64,000 nucleotides of DNA from Liolophura sinensis (Eukaryota > Mollusca > Polyplacophora > Chitonida > Chitonidae). The first letter of the stretch is position 1; each line of letters starts with the position of its first letter. The notes under the pieces are model-generated. The model searched no databases, had not been told where the DNA came from, and saw nothing but the letters and a program-made list of their open reading frames with translations. Of this stretch, positions 1 to 10,226 are shown piece after piece. The DNA lies in contig NC_088305.1 in the NCBI RefSeq assembly GCF_032854445.1, positions 27,178,628 through 27,242,627 on the forward strand. The letters are read 5' to 3'. Position numbers and translations under genes: made by a program.

Positions 1-710
1 GCTTGAATAAGTTCAATACATATATTTGAACAAAATAGACAAATAATACGACTCATTAAAGTATACAAAACGATACAAATAAATTTAATTACAAATGACA
101 GTTGCGTCCGTGATGCCAATCTGTCGATGTACGTTCACCCCCTGGGAAATATACACAAAGTCACTTTTACGGTAAACTGGTATGAAATGTAAGTAATCAC
201 ACAAAGAGACAATCAGCGATACAAGCTTCAAAATAACGTCTCAAACAAATAACAAGTGGCGAAAAACAAGCTCACAGGGTGCTCTGTACAGAAAATGGAG
301 TACAAATGACGAATGGCGTGTAATCGTTAACTCCAAACCCGATAAATTCCTTCACAGTGAATGACAGTAAATATGATTGCTCTTCAGTGGGCTTGATCGA
401 AATGACTGCTCTCAAGTGGACTAGAGTAAATCTCTGCGAGTTTCAGAACTCCGTCGCTCTTTTTTATAGACTAACGTAAAGAAAATTCTCGATGGTTTGA
501 TGGTAAAGATGTTTGCAACACCGTTGCATATTCCAGAATGTATACCCCCGTGTACAATGACACTAAATCCATAAACACCGAAGCCTCCAGAAAGGTCGAC
601 TGAATTTCAACGAAGGCTATAACGTACAAAGACGGGAAATGTAGGTCAGACACTAACTCAAGAACAAATAAAAAAATGTAATACAATATTTAAATACAAA
701 ATTCTTAACA
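1..710 (-). repeat. 3' LTR of copy C (incomplete at window edge)
   Basis: On the minus strand the LTR begins with TGTTAAG at 710, directly after a purine-rich tract, and continues past position 1. A TATAAAAA-like box lies at 461-468 on the same strand, a sensible place for the LTR promoter. The same sequence recurs at 3058-3287 (last part only), 8153-8497 (internally deleted) and 22685-23386 (nearly whole), which confirms it as a family LTR. Adding the end seen at 3184-3285, the complete LTR should be about 0.8 kb. Confidence 0.8.
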
Positions 711-731
711 CCCCCTCCCCCCTCCCCCTTC
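711..731 (-). promoter_or_regulatory. polypurine tract of copy C
   Basis: A run of G with single A interruptions on the minus strand (C-rich on plus) immediately precedes the TG that opens the LTR. This is where plus-strand DNA synthesis is primed in LTR retroelements. Confidence 0.75.
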
Positions 732-922
732 AAAGACAAGATTGCTGTACATTAAGAAAAGTGATTTTTACAATTACAAAATGTAACACATATATACAGT
801 GATGACAAAATAATGTTATAAGGGATATGTGCACACACACAGAGAAATCTACGTACAAAAATGTCAATCAATTTATTTGGATAAGCAAGTCAGCCACAAT
901 GTTGTCCTTACCAATACAATTT

Positions 923-1330
923 TCAGAGCTGATTTTCCTTCTTCAACTTCTCTAAGAACACCTCAGGGTTGTAATCAGTATACACAGTTACATTACCAGA
1001 ACTACTGGTCAAATACACTTCAAAATGCTGTACAGCCAACACAAGGCAAAATGCCTCCTTATCTATGGTGAAATAATTCTTTTCATGTTTGTTTAACTTC
1101 CTAGAGAAGTAACTCACGGGCTGTTCTATCCAATCCTCTCCTTCCTGAAGCAAAAGCAAAACAGCGCCTACTCCGATGTCACTTGCGTCCACTGCCATCT
1201 TAAAAGGACACATAAACTTTGGAGCTTTCAAAATAGGAGGGTTAGATAGAACGGCCTTTAACCTATCAAACGCCAACTGACAATCCGATCATACAAACTC
1301 AACATTCACCTTTAAGCAGCTGGGTCGATG
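923..1330 (-). pseudogene. RNase H domain of the gypsy-like pol (copy C)
   Basis: The minus-strand reading contains the MAVDASDIGVGAVL block, then VSYFSRKLNKHEKNYFTIDKEA and LAVQHFEVYL, the signature blocks of Ty3/gypsy RNase H (the RT-proximal 'DASxxGxGAVL' Asp and the 'YxxxEKEal' Glu). The expected following block (YTDYNP, normally 'TDHKPL') is also visible at the end. It lies downstream of the RT and upstream of the polypurine tract, as the last pol domain. The reading frame stops at 923 and is out of phase with the RT pieces, so the gene is inactive. Confidence 0.8.
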
Positions 1331-2130
1331 GAGCAGCAACATCGCTTAAATTGGGTACAAACTTGCGGTAAAAATCGCACACTCCAAGTATTCTAAGAAA
1401 GCCTTCCTTAAAAGTAGGCACTGGTAAATCCAGTATGGCTTGGACTATAGCTGAACAACCTATCCACTGCCGACCTCATGACCAATGGTATGTCACTTGT
1501 GATTTAGCAAATTATGTCTTCTTAAGGTTAATCCCTAACCCAATGAAGACAACCTAGGGAGTATTTTCTACAGATCTTTACAATGATCTTCCCACTTGTC
1601 ACCCATGCTAAGAATGTCATCTATGTAGGCTGCAAAGAAGTCCAGCACTTTTACAACCTTGATGGCTAACCTGTGAAACGTCGCCGCGCTATTTTTCATG
1701 TTAAACGCTGTGCTACGAAACTGAAAATATCCCGAAGGAGTAGCAAAAGCAGATATCTCCTTAACCCTGTCTGTCAATGGTACCTGCCACTAACCCTTAA
1801 GAAGATAAATCTGGATAATAAACTTGGCATTTCCTACCCTATTAATACAATCCTTAATATGTGGAATAGGATAAGAATCCGTCCTGGTCACAGCATTGAC
1901 CTTTCTGTAATCCACACGTAGGCGAACAGAACCATCGGGCTTAGGGATAACTACAATTGGTGAACACCAACAACTCTGGCTAAGCTTTATAACCCCGTTG
2001 TCTAACGTACTGTATTTCATGGTTAACATGCTTTAACTTTACAGGGTTAATTCTGTAGGGGTGCTGTTTGATAGGCACAGTCCCTCCTACATCTACATCA
2101 TATACTGCAGGATTACTGCAACCTGTTAGA
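1331..2130 (-). pseudogene. reverse transcriptase domain of the gypsy-like pol (copy C)
   Basis: Two minus-strand stretches, 1790-2029 and 1568-1777, carry consecutive RT blocks. The first has SPIVVIPKPDGSVRLRVDYR and DSYPIPHIKDCINRVGNAKF. The second has KEISAFATPSGYFQF, NMKNSAATFHRL and the catalytic YIDD (about 1616-1627). The upstream part near 2030-2130 still shows the 'PIKQHPYRINPVK' segment that precedes RT in this family. The two stretches are in different frames and further stops follow, so no full RT can be made. The family assignment to Ty3/gypsy is firm; the host function is none. Confidence 0.85.
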
Positions 2131-2206
2131 TCCGAACATATTGTAGCTTAAGTCTCTAGCAACTTACAAATATCCTGTCTCTGATTTTTAGAAAGAAACA
2201 CTTCAT

Positions 2207-3057
2207 CTAAATAGCCCAATGCACCTGATTATCCCACTTAGGCTCTAACAAATTAACTTGAATGCTAATAGGCTCTTTGGGATCAGTGTATGAAGTAGAC
2301 AACTCACCACTCTCCTCTACATGATTTACTACTTTGCCAGCCACAACTACTGACTGACTTGCATCACGGCAATTCCACTTCTTGAGCATATTAATGTTAC
2401 ATACTCTTTCAGTTTTCCGATGATCAGGTGTGCCAATAATGCAGTTAACATCGTTAATTTTCTTCCCCACCTGATATGGTTTACTATGCTTCATCTTAAG
2501 CGGTCCCTGAGGAGCGAATAACAAAACTAGAACCTGATCCCCAGGAGAAACACTTTCCTTCTCTTTCCTGCGCCAAGATATGCTCCTTCATCAAAGGTAA
2601 AAGACCCCTAACCTCATGACAATACACCAAGCCAAAAGGACTAAACCCAGTGGACTCATTAGGAGTATCTCTAGTAGCAAACAATAGAAATGGAATCCCC
2701 TTGTCCCAATCATTGGGATATTCCATACAATATTTTCGTCCACCACTTTTCATGCTTTGGTTGTATCTTTCCAAAACCGTTTGAAATTGAGAGTGATAAG
2801 CTGTGGCTGTAAGCTACGTAATCCCCAGCTGATACATAACTTCCGGAAATAAGCCTGACATGAAATTTGACCCCAGTTTAGTTTATATTTCCTTAGGTAA
2901 ACCATAACTGGTGAAAAACTGTAAAAGACTACTAACTATGTGAGGAGTACTTATCCATTTCAGTGGGATAGCGTCCGGAAATCTAGTACCTGTATCTATA
3001 ATAGTCAAAAGATACTTATACCCTGACTAAGTTCTAGGTAAGGGACCAACGCGTCAA
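2207..3057 (-). pseudogene. integrase, core to C-terminus (copy C)
   Basis: Minus-strand readings at 2496-2774 and 2207-2524 show the late integrase core (MERYNQSMK..., DWDKGIPFLLFATRDTPNES, GFSPFGLVY) and then a C-terminal segment with IGTPDHRKTERVCNINMLK. Further 5', to about 3057, the DNA matches the integrase core of the plus-strand copy around 7030-7270, including the PKE region that normally leads to the second catalytic Asp, here followed by a stop and a substituted residue. RT starts only downstream of this, after about 2130. The copy is inactive. Confidence 0.8.
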
Positions 3058-3287
3058 CTCGTTTGTTTTGAGAAGTTACTTGTATTTAATTGTAATTATT
3101 TGTATTTCTTTTGTATATTATTTGTATTGTATATCAATTGTATTATTTGTCTATTTTGCTCAAATATATGTATTAAACTTATTCGAGCGTTTTCGTGTTT
3201 CTTTGTTTGATCTTGTGTAATGCATATCGCTGATCTGAGACAAGCCAATTGTTTTCCATCTTTACTCTCCTATAGTGGTAACCTTAT
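3058..3287 (+). repeat. LTR 3' portion of copy A
   Basis: The sequence from about 3080 to 3190 is the reverse complement of positions 1-105 (shared block ttatttgtctattttg... near 3145). It then continues with about 97 bases that lie beyond the left edge for copy C. It ends next to a primer-binding site, as the end of a 5' LTR should. The upstream LTR part is missing. Confidence 0.75.
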
Positions 3288-3305
3288 TGGTGGCTTGTCC
3301 GGGAA
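3288..3305 (+). promoter_or_regulatory. primer-binding site, proline-tRNA type (copy A)
   Basis: TGGTGGCTTGTCCGGGAA directly follows the LTR end. Its complement ends in CCA and has the layout of a tRNA 3' end (acceptor strand ACAAGCC, discriminator A, CCA). It resembles proline-tRNA primer sites. The matching site in copy B differs (see 8132-8149). Confidence 0.6.
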
Positions 3306-3558
3306 CTAAAATCTGCTTGCACTAGATTTTAGCACGTGTTTTGGTTTCTGTTTAGGATCAGAGATTCACATTTTGTACAACTATTTATATGGTTTCTTTC
3401 TACGCTATATTGTGTCATTGTGTCTGAGGTATTTAATGTAGAATCATTCCTTGATAGTGAGAATTTTTAGTTCTTAGATAGAGTTAAGGAAGGCACATTG
3501 AAGCAAAATATCTGACAAGTTTGAATTAGACTTAAGCCAGAATCTTAGAAGAAGCGAA

Positions 3559-4065
3559 ATGGTGGCTGCTATTAGAGAACACTTGGGCCTAGGTAATACT
3601 TTACCTATTACTGGCCAAAGGGGTGATACTGGATTGATGAAACTTCATTTAGACATGGAAAGGTTTAAGTTAGGAAAAGAAGAAAGGAAAAAGAAGAAAT
3701 GGAATAGAAAAGACAGAAAAAAGAGACAGAAAAAGAGAAAGAGAGTTTGAGTTACAGAGGTTGAAATTAGAAACGGAAGAGAGACAGAAACAGTCAGAGT
3801 TAGAACAGGTGTTCAAACTGAAGGAACTACAGGTTAAAAGTAAGGATAATGAGGCTGATGGTCGTCATCACCAAGGATTTGATTTGGGTGGAAACATTCG
3901 ATTAGTGCCCAAATTTGATGATAAGGATGTAGAAAGGTGTTTTCTGTCGCTGTAAGCATGGAGTGATCTGAAATGTATTGGGAAATGTTACTGCTCAGTG
4001 CATTTGAAGGTAAAGCTACAGAAGTCTATGCTGCTTTGTCGGCAGATCAGTCTTTAGAAACACTC
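3559..4065 (+). pseudogene. gag N-terminal part (copy A)
   Basis: The start ATG at 3559 and the MVAAIREHLGLGNTLPITGQ opening match the gag of copy B (7856 leftward) at roughly 90 percent nucleotide identity by eye. A highly charged Lys/Glu/Arg segment that looks like coiled coil follows, then QGFDLGGNIRLVPKFDDKDV and a piece with LLLSAFEGKATEVYAALSAD, typical of the capsid region of these elements. A frameshift/stop near 3750 and another near 3954 break the frame. At about 4065 the sequence leaves gag for a Penelope-like element and gag resumes near 5995. Confidence 0.75.
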
Positions 4066-5994
4066 GCTGATCTTCAGTGTAAATTTGTCATCACTGTAGC
4101 AGACAAAGCTCCTAATAATGTCATCTTTATTTGCATATTTGCAAGAATTTTTATGATCAAATTCTTGTTCAAGAGCTATGTACATCTATAACAACATCCA
4201 CATATTCTGCTACCACATGTACTCTGTAGGAACTATTTAATAAACACAAAACCTTTCTTAAAGAAAGGCGCCTAAAGATACCTACCCATCATACAGAAAT
4301 ACCACAGCTTTACTGGTTTCCTAAAAATCCATAAATCCCCATACCAGGCTCAATTTATTGTAGGTTCAAGAAGTTGTACCACCTCTTGTCAACCCTACTC
4401 ACGAGAGCGTTACAAGGAGTAAAGTCATTTTAGAATAAGTATTGTTTGAACCATTGAACTTGATACTCATATGCATATACCGTACAAAGACGTACCCACA
4501 TGGGATTTCTCTTCTCTCTCTACTACAATTCCTCACAAAGATGTTACTGAAACAATATCTTCGTTAATTGTCTCGGTATTTACTAAAACAGGTCACCGTT
4601 ACATTAACGTCAGAAGCAATAAGGCTTTCTTTAGTTCTAATATTTATAATGTTTACCACTCATGGGATGTTACATCATTTATTGTATTACTCGAATTTCT
4701 CATTAATAACATCTATGTGAAATTCGGAGATACCATTTACCAACAGTGCACAGGTATTCCAATAGGTACCAATTGTGCGCCTCTTTTGGCAGACCTATAC
4801 CTGTTTTCATATGAATACGACTATATGCAGAAATTACTTAAAAGTAATATCTTGAAAGCTCGATCCTTTTCATTTACCAAGCGGTATATTGATGATCTAC
4901 TGGCGCTAAATAACCCCATATTGCTGAAGTGGTGAAGGAAATCTATCCGCCTTCATTGGATTTAATGGAGACAACAGATAGGTCTGAAGGTGCATCTTAT
5001 TTGGATTAAATCTGTACAAAGACGAGCAAAGTCTTCTTTCACGCCGCTTTTACGACAAAAGGGATAATTTCAATTTTAATAGTGTAAATTATCCTTATTT
5101 GGATAGCGATATACCAAAGGGTCCTGCACATGGCGTATTACATATCTCGCCTTGTAGCATTTGTCATATCTTGCGTAAATTGTGATGACTTTAATCTGCG
5201 TCACAAGTTGTTAGCTCAAAAATTAGTTTGTCAAGGTTACTCCATCAAACGCCTTCATTCTAACTTCCTCAAATTTTACAATGAGTATAACACTCTCGTT
5301 GGCAATTATGGACAGAGCGTTCAGAATCTCTGGCGATCTGCATTGTGATCAACCACATAGACGGCGCTGTTATCCCTATGTACATATCTATCACGTACAT
5401 GATATTTAACAACATAGATGGCGCTGGGTGCCGGGTGTACCCGTCTTTCTTGTAAACAGCTTTTATACAGACTAGCATGTCATGTGTAACATCATAGATG
5501 GCGCCTGTTGTAGTATGAGATCCTTACATATTAACGGGAAAGACGTAATCGTCCGTTACTTTTGAATCACAATCTGTTCGGTTAGGGTCTGTAACGCTCG
5601 TCATTTTCGAACTGTATCTAATACCGCTTAGCCTGGGGCTAGGGGCCGTAAAGGCAGCCATGTTCATTACATCTGCATGATGCCCTTATGAACAGTTGCA
5701 ATCAAAGCGCTGCTGAGATACCGTGTTTAATTGTTATTTGACATGGAATTCATTCATGGACAACGAATTTGAACTTTGATATGGAATTCATGCCTGGAAT
5801 ATCCACTGTCTGCCCGACATCACTGAAAGCTGATGAAAGCTTACCGGCTTTATTTATTTATATTTGTGTAATTTCTTACATACCTTTGTGTTTGGGAGCT
5901 ACTGTTAAACGTTGTTTTGGAAATGGATCTTGCGATCATCGACTTGAAACTCCATTTACGGACTACGAATGGATACGAATGTCGGACATGACAC
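4066..5994 (+). mobile_element. Penelope-like RT element inserted in gag of copy A
   Basis: About 1.9 kb separates two halves of gag. It opens with a KFVITVADKAPNNVIF block, the start of the conserved region in this RT lineage, carries RT core blocks and a conserved C-terminal tail, and ends in non-coding sequence with three copies of an acatagatggcgctg-like 15-mer (5355-5369, 5412-5426, 5493-5507). The exact ends are not certain because I could not identify a target-site duplication. Assignment to the Penelope-like lineage rather than another non-LTR RT group is from motif style only. Confidence 0.6.
4071..5348 (+). pseudogene. Penelope-like reverse transcriptase
   Basis: Blocks in order: KFVITVADKAPNN (about 4080-4120); WDFSSLSTTIPHKDV near 4490; NKAFFSSNIYNVYHSWDV; LLEFLINNIYVKFGDTIYQQ; GIPIGTNCAPLLADLYLFSY near 4755; and the catalytic FTKRYIDDLLALNNP (4870-4915). 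After a frameshift, a C-terminal part near 5050-5348 shows the NYPYLDSDIPKGPAHGV region and DDFNLRHKLLAQKLVCQGYS. The best continuous stretch is 154 residues (4471-4935). Stops between 4120 and 4470 and after 4935 make it inactive. No GIY-YIG endonuclease was seen. Confidence 0.65.
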
Positions 5995-6238
5995 AATGTC
6001 TTGTCCGCATTTGAGCTTGTGCCGGAGGCCTATGGACAGAAGTTCAGACAGTTAAGTAAGTATGCGAAATGTGGGTTCTTCGTCTGACAAGAAGACCTTC
6101 CACTCCAAACCTCAAGATGTAAGCCTACCTTCTTGCCGTTATTGAAACGGCTCAGGACATCTATTATCCAAATGCCCAGTACCGAAAAGGAAAGAGGAGC
6201 GGAAGTCAGTAGCTTTCGTTAACTCTAGTTGTAAGCAA
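5995..6238 (+). pseudogene. gag, part resuming after the nested insertion (copy A)
   Basis: A short reading at about 6000-6090 gives SAFELVPEAYGQKFRQLSKY, the segment that in this gag family follows the region where copy A was interrupted. The frame is then lost. A second short piece (ETAQDIYYPNAQYRKGKR..., about 6150-6200) may be the gag C-terminus just before protease. Confidence 0.55.
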
Positions 6239-7270
6239 GTGAAGTTACAAGTAGAGATAGATAGCGCTAGTCTTATCGTTAAACCACAAGGTAAGGAGGT
6301 AAGGCGTACTCCAGGGACATACTGGGGATTCATGCCTGATGGTGTAGTTACTGGTAATGGAGTTACCTCCCCGGTTCGTAATCTTAGGGATACTGGGGCT
6401 TCGATGTTGGCAGATGTGATTCCTGCACATTCTAAAAAAGCCAACAGTCACGTTTTGAACCAGGGCATTAATGGAAAGTTTATGCCTCTTCCATTACTGG
6501 AGGTTACCCTTACTTCCGATTTGGTTACTGGTTTAGTAACTGTAGGGATTGTTAATACTTTGCCTGTGACAGGTATTTCCTGTTTGCTGGGTAATGACTT
6601 AACAGGAGATAAAGTTAAGGTGTGTCCTCATATCTGTGTTCCGGCTTTGGTCGGAAATACAGAAGACCTACAGGAGGAGTTTCCAGGTGTATTTTCCTCT
6701 TGTGTGGTTACCAGGTCACAGAAAAGCGCTAGGGAGAAGGGAGACAATTCTTCTATTACCACTGGAGATTCAGCGGGTATTAATTTGGCTGAAACGTTCT
6801 TTTATGATATTGACCGTGACCAGGAGATAATCACAACTGCGTTCTCTCGATTTAGCAGACTTAAAATCACTCGCCATTTTCACCGCCCTGAGATTCACAA
6901 GGCTGTGGTCAATTTCTGTAAGATATGTCGCACCTGTCAACTGGTAATGGAACCACAGCGTAGTGTAGGACCTGCAGCATTAATTCCCATTTCTGTTTTT
7001 GGTGAACCTTTTAGCAAGGTATTTGTTGATTGCGTTGGTCTCTTACCTAGAACTAAGTCAGGGTATAAGTATCTTTTGACTATTACAGATACAGGTCCTA
7101 GATTTCGGGAAGTTATCCCACTGAAACGGATAACTACTCCCCAGACAGTTACTAGTCTGTTACAGTTTTTCACCGGTTATGGTTTACCTAAGGAAACACG
7201 TACTGAACAGAGGTCAAATTTCATGTCAGGTTTATTTCAGGAAGTTATGTATCAGCTGGAGATTACGTAG
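6239..7270 (+). pseudogene. protease-integrase polyprotein (copy A)
   Basis: A 343-residue open frame. Residues about 45-130 are an aspartic protease with the DTGA active site at 51-54 and a late LLGND block (116-120). Residues about 200-343 are an integrase: a decayed zinc-binding region (H213, H220, C230, C233), then the catalytic core with D264 in VFVDCVGLLP and KSGYKYLLTITDT. The second catalytic Asp is replaced (TEQRSNF, E323), so the enzyme is probably dead. Protease runs straight into integrase with no RT between. Integrase homology continues past the stop, in another frame, to about 7440 (DWDKGIPFLLFAIKDTPTES). Confidence 0.8.
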
Positions 7271-7439
7271 CTTACAACCACAGCTTTATCACCCTCAATT
7301 TCAAACGGTTTTGGAAAGATACCACCAAAGCATAAAATGTGGTCTACAAGAGAACTGAAGATTGGGACAAGGGCATTCCATTTCTACTGTTTGCTATTAA
7401 GGATACTCCTACTGAGTCCAATGAGTTTAGTTTAGTTGA

Positions 7440-7856
7440 GTCAATTGCCCAATACATTTCAGACCACTCCATGCTAACAGCGACTTTCCCAAAGAACAGA
7501 AAAAAAACCCTTCTACATCTTTATCATCAAATTTAGGCACTAATGTTTCGACCCAAATCAAATCCTTGGTGACAACGACTAACAGCCTCATTATCACAAC
7601 TTTTAACCTGGAGTTCCTTTAGTTTGAACTCCTGTTCTAACTCTGACTGTTTCCGTCTCTCTTCCTTTTCTAATTTTAACCTCTGTAAGTCAAACTCTCT
7701 TTCTCTTTTTCTGTCTCTTTCCCTTTCTCTTTCTTCTTTTTCTAACTTAAACCTTTCCATGTCTAACTGAAGGTTCATCAATTCAGTATCACCCCTTTGG
7801 CCCGTAATAGGTAAAGTATTACCTAGGTCCAAGTGTTCCCTAATAGTATCCACCAT
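7440..7856 (-). pseudogene. gag N-terminal part (copy B)
   Basis: The ATG at 7856 opens a 107-residue frame, MVDTIREHLDLGNTLPITGQ, followed by RLDMERFK-like sequence and a long Glu/Arg/Lys heptad-like segment (about residues 30-90) that looks like coiled coil. A frameshift near 7540 moves the capsid start (KFDDKDVE, then WSGLKCIGQ) to another frame and the copy ends near 7445. It keeps the coiled-coil segment open where copy A is frameshifted, so it is the better gag example in the window. Confidence 0.7.
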
Positions 7857-8131
7857 TTCGCTTCTTCTAAGACTCTGGCTTAAGTCTAATTCAAACTTGT
7901 CAGATATTTTGCTTCAATGTGCCTTCCTTAACTCTATCTAAGAACTAAAAATTCTCACTATCAAGGAATGATTCTACATTAAATACCTCAGACACAATGA
8001 CACAATATAGCGTAGAAAGAAACCATATAAATAGTTGTACAAAATGTGAATCTCTGATCCTAAACAGAAACCAAAACACCGCTAAACAACCTTACAACTG
8101 ACATGCTACAATCTAGCACAAGCAGATTTTA

Positions 8132-8149
8132 GTTCCCGGACAATTACCA
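8132..8149 (-). promoter_or_regulatory. primer-binding site of copy B
   Basis: On the minus strand TGGTAATTGTCCGGGAAC lies 3 bases after the LTR terminal CA. It shares TTGTCCGGGAA with the copy A site but differs in the acceptor-stem part, so either one site has mutated or the family uses more than one tRNA. Confidence 0.5.
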
Positions 8150-8152
8150 GTA

Positions 8153-8497
8153 TGTAAGGTTGCCACTATCGGAGAGTAAAGACGGGAACAACTGGCTTGT
8201 TTAACTCTATACATATACGGATTGAATATTCTGGCTTTCAAAAGGCGAGTCAATCCACGTAAATATAGAATTCACAGTCAAGAGATATTCCTCAATGGAC
8301 GAATGAGTCCGATAAGTGACAAGCTTTAGTGGCGATGGGTTTATTCCCTAACTGCCTGTGAAGGTTTAACTTTTCAGGACGGACGGGTTGGCAGTAGCGT
8401 CCGTGATACCGAATGACACTAAACTCATAAACACCGAAGCCTCAAGAACGGTCAACTAAATTACAGCGCAGGCTAAAACATATACACGGATGGGAAA
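8153..8497 (-). repeat. 5' LTR of copy B, internally deleted
   Basis: The minus-strand LTR ends in CCTTACA at 8153. Homology to copy C is in two blocks (around 8390-8410 with 103-120, and 8412-8497 with 557-644), so about 430 bases are missing from the middle. The TG start of the LTR is not found. Confidence 0.65.
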
Positions 8498-10226
8498 TTA
8501 TTTACCAGTTGGAGTCTAGTTCATTTTACTCCGTATTTGTTGAATTGGGACGTAATGCGTTTCGGAAAACAACCATTACAGTCACCTAGTGCCTAATGTG
8601 TAACAGCCCACTGATTTGTAACAGGCTTGTGTAAAATCTCGTGGAATATCTAAAAATAGGCCTTCTAAGTCGATAATCGGAAGACTCGTTTCTAAACTTT
8701 AACACACCTGTTCCCAAACAAATACCTTAGAAATAATATGAAAATAGCAAGTCAATCTGGTAACCTGTGAGAAAAGTAGCCATAAATTTTCAATGTGCGA
8801 AAATAATATAATTAATTACGTACAAAGGATACTCTTGCCACGACATGTAATTCAAACTTCAAATTCTTAGTTCGTAGTTCATTTCTCACTCTCCAGCTCT
8901 TGTATTACAAGCCACCCAACTCTCTCGTCTCTAATGAGATTCAGATCACCTGGTATAGCTGGAGGAAACTCGAGTGTGTGAGACAAAGGATAAATCTTAT
9001 TTTTAAAACACCATAAGAATTCTTCACAAAGGCATTTAGTGTTTGTTTCAGTGAGGTGTATCTCCACGCTCAAGTCTATTTCTTTTATACTGCAATGCTA
9101 AGATGTGTTAGATCTGAAAATTACGCCTTCAGGAAAAATCACTGAATGGTTTGCTACAGTCGTCAAAGAAATTTAAAAAGTGGTTTAAATTACCCTGAAG
9201 AAATCGCGAAGTCGCAAAATCGTATGAATGAGAATCTTTGGCATGCCGGTTTTACATGTACATCATATGGGGCTGTCTGGTAGTACTTATAGGGTTGCCT
9301 GTCTGACATACTCTGGGTTCTATATAATTCATCAGACAGGAGAATTAGCCATGCTCACGAGGTAAGACAATCCATGACGGCGTGCCCATCACATAGACAT
9401 TTATAACTCTTATGGCTTGGTTAATAAAATATCGTCGGAGTCAGAATATCTGACAGTACCTCGCCATAGCCTTGAGAAATGACAGTTACTTGGTTCCTGT
9501 GATTTACACAAGAAGAAAGTATCTCGGCTGACAGCCCCTACATTTACACTAATGGACATTACTGATTCTGCAACTGAATAGTCTTCATTGTTGACAGAGT
9601 TCAAGATCGTGGCTTCGCCTTTAGGGTGCTCTGCCACAAGTATTTCTTCGAGCTTCGGTAAGGAGAAGCTGTGGGGTTTAAGGTGCACTTTTCACCTGGC
9701 AATGAATATCATCGTTTACATTTAACCATTTGTAACAACACATTGTGCTATTGTGATACTTGTTGTGATTCTTGCAATCATACAGCCACGTTCTGGAGCA
9801 AGAGGTGCAATCGAAGGTGAGAGGTGTAACTATGAGTCCTGTTCATTAAATTGCTGGTCGTAGACCCGTATTACTTGTCCTTTGACTAAAAGTGTAATTG
9901 ACACTTCAAGCAAACTACACTGTTGACTATAAAGTTGGAATAAAATATTTTGGCCACAATCCCAGAAGTTTAATATTATTTTTCGCCTCAAAAATAATAT
10001 AAGCCGACACGAATTGATGCATAATCTCTCTCTACTACGTGTACAAAAATGTTTTATTCTATGCTAATATGAGAATTACATAAGAGGCTCTGATGGTAGT
10101 GATAAAAAGCCCTGTGCCTGGTGCTTCTCCAGTGATCTTCATTCAGAGAGAGGTCAAATTACCTCGCGCATAACGGAGTTCTCGGTTTCGCATGGAACAA
10201 AAAGTAGTGTAGCGGGGATTCCGGCT
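8498..10226. other. no gene recognised
   Basis: Only short open frames of 60-90 codons (for example minus 9410-9688) without recognisable motifs. A 9-bp stem (cctgtctga at 9298-9306 with tcagacagg at 9332-9340) is the only structure noted. Confidence 0.5.

Larger units (their letters stand above)
1..3057 (-). mobile_element. Ty3/gypsy-like LTR element, 3' half (copy C)
   Basis: Reading leftward on the minus strand this piece holds, in order, the second half of an integrase, a reverse transcriptase, an RNase H, a polypurine tract and an LTR that runs off the window. The 5' half (LTR, gag, protease, start of integrase) is missing: at about 3058 the sequence switches abruptly to a plus-strand copy of the same family. 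The coding part is broken by stops and frameshifts, so it is a dead copy. Integrase upstream of RT is not the usual Ty3/gypsy order but is known from Gmr1-type elements. Confidence 0.85.
3058..7440 (+). mobile_element. Ty3/gypsy-like LTR element, 5' half (copy A), hosting a nested insertion
   Basis: Plus-strand piece of the same family as copies B and C: end of LTR (3058-3287), primer-binding site, leader, gag, protease and integrase. It stops in the integrase C-terminal region near 7440, where it abuts minus-strand copy B. RT, RNase H and 3' LTR are absent. Gag is interrupted by about 1.9 kb of Penelope-like sequence (4066-5994). Confidence 0.8.
7440..8497 (-). mobile_element. Ty3/gypsy-like LTR element, 5' end (copy B)
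   Basis: Minus-strand copy of the same family: a partial LTR (8497 down to 8153), primer-binding site (8149-8132), leader and the first ~140 codons of gag (7856 down to about 7440), where it meets the integrase end of copy A. Nothing downstream of gag is present in this orientation until copy C at 3057. Confidence 0.8.

Noticed and set aside
829-1071. plus-strand frames over the LTR element at the left edge
   Set aside because: They are antisense readings of the RNase H region and have no motif.
8281-8340. ggacgaatgagtcc hairpin suggesting a hammerhead ribozyme
   Set aside because: The stem is reminiscent of stem II, but the conserved CUGANGA and GAAA core is not present on either strand; the stretch is LTR sequence.
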